23,773 bases of DNA. Source: Haplosporangium gracile (taxonomy: Eukaryota > Mortierellomycota > Mortierellomycetes > Mortierellales > Mortierellaceae). The translations under genes were made by a program, and so were the position numbers. Below, piece after piece: positions 19,422-23,773 of this stretch (positions within the stretch are counted from its first letter, which is position 1; each line of letters opens with the position of its first letter). The stretch spans positions 1-23,773 of the forward strand of contig JAAAUF010000653.1 of assembly GCA_015499985.1 (NCBI GenBank). The letters are read 5' to 3'. A model generated the notes under the pieces. The model was not told the origin of the DNA. It saw only the letters and a list, made by a program, of their open reading frames with translations, and did not search any database.

Positions 19422-19713
19422 ATGGCGTTGTCTATTGTAGTCCCAAGTTCTGTTGACTTGGACTGGGGGCATATAAGGATGATGCCGACTTTGTATCCCC
19501 CAGTCAAGAGTCAAAGCCTTTTCTGTCGAGCTATTATGTCTTGTCCTCTGCCGATTCTCCTCCCCATCCAAGCTCACTCGAATGGTAACGGTTTTCCGTC
19601 GTAGCAAAGCTGCCATCTCGAGGCTCATGCTGCATTGGAGTAATGTGTTGGACTGGGACATACACCGTCTCACTCGAGCCAAGCTGGAGGAGTATGCACT
19701 TGGTGCGATATAG
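19422..19713 (+). pseudogene. Fragment of a PIF/Harbinger-like (DDE_Tnp_4-type) transposase
   Basis: A frame open from 19483 to TAG 19711-19713 (76 codons, only one late ATG) reads CRLCIPQSRVKAF, LLCLVLCRFSSPSKLT, FRRSKAAISRLMLHW, DWDIHRLTRAKLEEYA. This matches the pre-catalytic pattern of fungal DDE_Tnp_4 transposases: (x)LRIP, then ALCxxLRRxSYPxRL, a (F)GRSxxxIS helix, and RLTxxKLxxYAxAI just before the motif carrying the first catalytic Asp. The segment just upstream continues better in a neighbouring frame (DWGHIRMMPTL, 19422-19491), implying a one-base indel near 19490. The stop falls where the GAP...CWGFIDGT-type motif should begin, and no DDE residues are found downstream, so this is a dead remnant. 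The assignment rests on remembered family pattern, not a search. No terminal inverted repeats were identified. Confidence 0.5.
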
Positions 19714-21295
19714 CCACTCGTGGAATATGCTCCAACGTCTCTGAAGTTGTATTCAAAAAGAAGTTGACAAGAGGTTGGAGCAGGGAAAGGCGAGCTTAAA
19801 ACGTGTCGAGCCTTATTGCCATCTTCCTAAATGCTTATTTCCCGCAATAATGGCAGCCAATTAGAGAATTATGGCGCCCATTGTCCTGTTTCCCCTTTAT
19901 TCTCCTTCGTCATTCCCAAGTCACATTTTTTTAACCATATTTGCCACCAAATTTGGTGTCAAAGCGTAGTATTTGCGACTAGGAAATACATAGGCAACAG
20001 CAACCTTTCTAATGCGCATTTTTTTTTCTCAACCCTCTCTGCCACCAACACCATTACCAGGACACGTCAGAAGACTTTCGCCTCTCACGGACACGGACAC
20101 GGACACGGACGCGGTTTTGACCCTCAAGGAAGACATGTCTTTCAACAGGGCGTAACAACAACAAGCAGCGGCATGACAGGAATCAAAAAGTCGAGGCAGA
20201 GTCCCACAAGCGAGTACTTAGTTCTATCTCATTAGCCTGCAACAACTAAACGCTTGACATCAGGGAGAGGACGATGCGACCCAAGGCAGATTCAGACAGA
20301 GTGCTCGAAGTCGCTGGGACTCCCTCGAAAGTTGATGGAGAGACGTGGGACAGATCAGTAGCAACCAGCAAAAAAGTAATCCTTCATCTCCATCACCTCT
20401 AGCCTCTGCAGGAAGGATCGTCCAGCTGATGACACATCTTGTCTGAAACACTAGCCCTTGTCGGGATGCAACATATTGAGCCTGACGATGCGGAAAACAG
20501 CAACCTTAGAGACATTCACAGAGTACTTGGCATACAGGTTTTTGTTCAAGGTGCGAATCACAACTGACTCGGGAAACCTCTCGATCAGTTCATACAGCCG
20601 ACACCAAGCTGACAGCAGGAACAGCAGAGAGCACATTTCTCAACCCATACAAACATATACAAGGTGAACCGGCACCTTTGTCAAAGAGGCAAGGCGAGGT
20701 CATGAAGCGCAGCTTGCGATATTTGGTAAAGTGCTGCGAAAACACATAAAGACAGAGTAAAGGATGTACTGAACCCATCACCGTCAGCTCGGGACCTGGA
20801 GGTTGCAATTGGATCGTTAACAGAAGCAGGTGTGGAACTGAACAACAGCAGTCGATGATACGACAGGATCCAACTGGAGGTTGCGCCATTGGTGTTATAT
20901 GGTCATGACTGGGCTTGGAGCACGTCAGCGTTTTGCCATACTCTATCTATGTCTCATGCAATCGTCAATGGCCGTCCATTTTTTCCAAATAAAAGTAATT
21001 ATTCATAGAATTTAATTTCTTGTGAGGAAACACTACTTTTTTGCGTAGGAAGAACACCATATACAAAAAAATCAAATAGGCTCACTATCCACATGCATGC
21101 GATGAAATTGTTTATTCAACTCCTGTTGACTCCAAACGACTCACAAGTCCTTATCATTCAAAGAGGTCGATAACACCCTCGTGCAACTCGACGGAAATGG
21201 TTGCAACGACTGTTGCCTTCCAGCGGTTGGTCACAACTATGGGTTCGCGTGAGGAAATCGAGAAAAGCAGGCATGGTATTTATTATGTGTGAGGA
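19714..21295. other. Eroded region without an intact gene
   Basis: This stretch has more balanced base composition than the deserts to its left and contains short protein-like runs in several frames. Examples are 20466-20567 (+, begins MQHIEPDDAENSNL) and about 20750-20998 (+, two open pieces, RVKDVLNPS... and YDRIQLEVAPLVLYGHDWAW..., split by one TGA). None could be joined into a recognisable gene. Together with the flanking transposase fragment and F-box pseudogene it looks like decayed coding or transposon DNA. A (CACGGA)4 repeat lies at 20086-20109. Confidence 0.35.
20086..20109. repeat. Hexanucleotide repeat (CACGGA)4
   Basis: Four perfect CACGGA units followed by a degenerate CGCGG. 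In one frame this encodes GHGHGHG, but it lies in a region with no supported gene. Confidence 0.9.
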
Positions 21296-21440
21296 ATGGG
21301 CTCCGACCGTGCATCAATGATAGCTCCTTTTGCGGATGATTTCTATTGACTATAAGTAGGACTCCGAGGATGATCTTTATTGACTGCGAGTGGGTGATGG
21401 GATCCGAGCATGCATCAATGATGGCGCCCTTGCGGATGAT
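21296..21440. repeat. Imperfect direct repeat, 45 bp, offset 101 bp
   Basis: 21296-21340 and 21397-21440 match at 38 of 45 aligned positions (ATGGG.TCCGA...GCATCAATGAT...TTGCGGATGAT). Between them a shorter segment, GATGATYTYTATTGACT, recurs at 21335 and 21369, so the block is a nested duplication. It lies just upstream of the F-box pseudogene and within overlapping open frames on both strands that I do not trust as genes. Confidence 0.75.
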
Positions 21441-21676
21441 CTTAAGCATTCTTTTCATTGTCTTGACTTTTCTTGTTTCGGCTGCTTGTAACGAGTCATG
21501 TTTGCCTGTGAAAAAGGCTTTCCCGACACCTTTTTTCCTTTCTACTCCTTCACTGCCCCGCACATTCCATCTCAACACACACCCTGTTCACCTCCATTCA
21601 AGCCCTGTTCTTTGCCTTGCCCTCTTTTTTCACGCCTGTCTTTGCTCCTTACCCTGGCTACGCACACACCAAAATC

Positions 21677-22769
21677 ATGCATCTCTTGGGCTTGTTCAAC
21701 TTCCTAAGCCGGCCCGCACCATCACCATCACCATCACCGCCTCCCCAAGCCTGTCAAAAAGCTCTCTCCATCCCCGAGATCCTTTCTGAGATCGTAGCCT
21801 GCTACGGCTTCGCTTACGGGCAGGACATGTATCTCAATCGCAAGAGAGATCGCTCTCTATATGCATGCCTGCATGTCCTGCGACTTTAGTACAGAACTTT
21901 CCATCCCATTCTGTGGCACACCTACGAGCCGGAACGCATACACAAGATCACATGCAGACTTTTGTCGAGTAACATGCTGCATATCCGGATCTTGACCGTC
22001 TCGCCCGCTGTATCTGCCTTCTTTGCCCGTTGTTGCCACCTCGATCGACTGGAGATCCTCAATCGCCTCTACAAAATTTATAACTACAACTATAACTGCG
22101 ACCCCGAACCTAACCGCAACCCCGGTCGAAGGCTTGTCAGGGTTAACTCTCGTTTGAAGGCCCTTGTCTGAGGTGGGGGAGCGTAAGGGACTAGCCATGA
22201 TCTACGAGTAAAAGACTTTGCAGCACTGAGAGATCTTTTGGAGCTTATATTATCATCGTGGGACAACAGCGGAATGCCATTCATTGAAGTCCTTCGTCCT
22301 ATGACTGATACCTTGAGGACTCTGGACATCCGCGACATCAGCTACTTTTCATTCTTTGGCGCCGAGAACACAGCAGCGCCATTGAACTTGCCTCCGCTGA
22401 TGACGATCGAGGCGTTTAACTCTTATTTTGACGATAAGGACTACCTTGGTCCTGTACAAGACCTTGTTGCCCGTTGCCATAACCTTCGACGCCTTGCCTT
22501 CGAGATGAATGGGAGTGAAAGCTACAAAGACGCTACCAGCTTAGCAACCCGTCTCCTCGACTTTTGCCCATTGCTGTATGACCTAGAATTGGAGAATCGG
22601 CTGGCAGAACGACTCGAACTCTTCTCCAGATACACGTCGATGTTTATCCGGAATTTGCTCGGCTAGAGGATTGCTCAGATTGAAGGTCGTTGATGCACGG
22701 TGGAATGAGGACTTTTTCGTGGCCGTCCTATCGCATGCCCACAGGCCCATGTATCTAGACATTACATAG
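21677..22769 (+). pseudogene. F-box / leucine-rich-repeat protein pseudogene
   Basis: From ATG 21677 one frame runs to 22666, interrupted by only three stops (TAG 21887-21889, TGA 22169-22171, TAA 22181-22183). It then continues in a shifted frame (22662-22769, reading RGLLRLKVVDARWNEDFF). The N-terminus carries a Pro/Ser repeat and an F-box core: ALSIPEILSEIVACYGF, then ACLHVLRL-stop-YRTFHPILWHTYEP. The first stop sits where F-box proteins of this type have Trp (VCRxWYRTFHPILW), so TGG to TAG is the likely lesion. Downstream, LRR-like segments follow (MLHIRILTV, CHLDRLEIL, PMTDTLRTLDIRD, CHNLRRLAFEM, CPLLYDLELEN). Intact relatives are substrate adaptors of SCF ubiquitin ligases and form large families in Mortierella-like fungi. 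No intron removes the stops. Faint LRR-like remains may continue to about 23010. Confidence 0.7.
21718..21738. repeat. Hexanucleotide repeat (ACCATC)3.5
   Basis: Three and a half ACCATC units inside the N-terminal part of the F-box pseudogene. In its frame they encode alternating Ser-Pro. Confidence 0.9.
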
Positions 22770-23773
22770 GATATGTTTCCCTACGACGATTCAAGAGGCG
22801 GCCATTTTGTGCTCGATCTCCTGGTTTAATATCACCGCCTTATGGGGCTCAGGGTCACAATAGCATCCTGAAACGCTCAAGTTAAGTTCTTTCAAATCTG
22901 GAGGAGCCAACAGTGAGGTTGCAATGGCCTTGAAGGCTTTGAGTTGGAATTATATTCGGTTGATTTCGACTTTGGCCACGGCGTCCTTTTACTGGATTTG
23001 TTAGACCGTTTGATAGCGTGAAGGTTGAGACGACGAGCCTCAGAATTGAGTCGGCAATGGGTTAGTGTTTTCAGGGATGAATTTCAAAGAGTTTATCAGG
23101 GGAAAGAGAGAGCAACAGAGAGAGGTTGGGGGTGGAGGAATAGCGATTGTTGCGAATGAATAAAATTGATTTGTTGCTTCTGCGTGCCCATTGTCTTTTT
23201 CTTTCTAGGTGGCAACAAGGATGGAGAGAAGAAAAAGAATAGTGTGCATTTTACTTTTTCTGGGCAGAAAAAAATAGAGGACAAACTCCACCTAATAATA
23301 GGCTCGTCAACCCTGATGAAACACGAACACGATACTGAATTTAGCAAGGATAGACACGACCAGGATGTTCGATTACCTAAATTGTTCAGTCGGTCTCCTG
23401 TCTCCTTCCATTAAAGGCGGTAACCTGCGTCCACGTTCAGACCTAAAAGGTATATTTCGTGTTTCCTAATAGCCTGGCCTATAGGTACGCAAGCAGTGTG
23501 GAATTAGTCTCTCTGGGTAGCCTTATACCATGGCTTTCTTCTCATAGCAGCTGACAGATGTAACTTCCACTTGGCAATAGAGATACGAAATATAAATGCC
23601 ACGTACGCGTGGCGCATAATCTCTGTAACACATACATGCAAATTAATGGTGTCCTATATTCAGGTCCATTAGCATCGACAAGTCCCGCTGGCTATGATCC
23701 CGAGTGACTCTTTCCCACCTTGCCCATGTCCTTTCATTGATTACAAGCCTGACTCGGCTTTCCTTGAAGAGAG
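22770..23773. other. Right-edge region, no supported gene
   Basis: The first part (to about 23010) contains fragments that may be further decay of the F-box/LRR gene, for example open runs around 22910-23010 in two frames. The remainder is AT-rich or simple sequence with no recognisable coding region, RNA gene or terminal repeat. Short frames at 23096-23347 (-) and 23166-23414 (+) overlap each other and are A/T-run driven. Confidence 0.5.

Noticed and set aside
19368..19682. 104-codon minus-strand frame beginning MARVRRCMSQ
   Set aside because: The opposite strand carries transposase-like motifs in order, while this frame matches nothing recognisable.
21718..21738. Poly-His tract reading of the ACCATC repeat
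   Set aside because: The His frame is not the frame continuous with the F-box motif; in that frame the repeat encodes Ser-Pro.
21857..22198. 113-codon minus-strand frame opposite the F-box pseudogene
   Set aside because: The plus strand holds F-box and LRR motifs across the same DNA.
1..23773. tRNA, rRNA, snRNA, CRISPR array, or bacterial-type operon and phage genes
   Set aside because: Looked for characteristic motifs (T-loop GGTTCGA, 5S and U6 signatures, regularly spaced direct repeats) and found none convincing; the simple repeats are microsatellites without spacers. A covariance-model scan would be decisive.

Overview
This window looks like nuclear DNA of a filamentous fungus, most likely an early-diverging one of the Mucoromycota/Mortierellomycota type. 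Genes are widely spaced and interrupted by short GT-AG introns of roughly 56-134 nt. Starts are preceded by CT-rich leaders, highly expressed codons end in C, and there are families typical of such fungi: a fungal ABCC transporter, a Kre9/Knh1-like GPI-anchored wall protein, an F-box/leucine-rich-repeat relative and a worn transposase. The lineage is inferred from gene style, not from a marker gene.

Layout. Positions 3-211 hold the frame-disrupted 3' end of an unrecognised gene with a 24-bp tandem repeat. About 1.4 kb of non-coding DNA leads to a four-exon full-length ABCC (MRP/Ycf1-like) transporter at 1629-6798 (+). It converges tail to tail, 149 bp away, on a single-exon 929-aa coiled-coil protein at 6948-9737 (-). 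That protein has an acidic FFAT-like motif near its N-terminus. Positions 9738-14575 are mostly low-complexity DNA that includes what looks like a divergent promoter region. A small, strongly codon-biased secreted GPI protein (Kre9/Knh1-like, two exons) lies at 14576-15181 (+). A second gene-poor stretch follows, to about 19.4 kb. The last 4.3 kb is a graveyard: a PIF/Harbinger-like transposase fragment (19422-19713), undecipherable eroded DNA, an imperfect direct repeat near 21.3-21.44 kb, and an F-box/LRR pseudogene (21677-22769) with three in-frame stops and a frameshift.

No functional cluster is evident. The two large genes are convergent neighbours without an obvious shared pathway, and the wall protein stands alone. 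I found no rRNA, tRNA, CRISPR or bacterial-type operon. No convincing new system is visible. The points most worth a second look are the stopless, length-divisible-by-three intron of the Kre9-like gene, the FFAT-like motif, several short exon-like islands with splice signals in the apparent deserts, and the two decayed genes at the right end.
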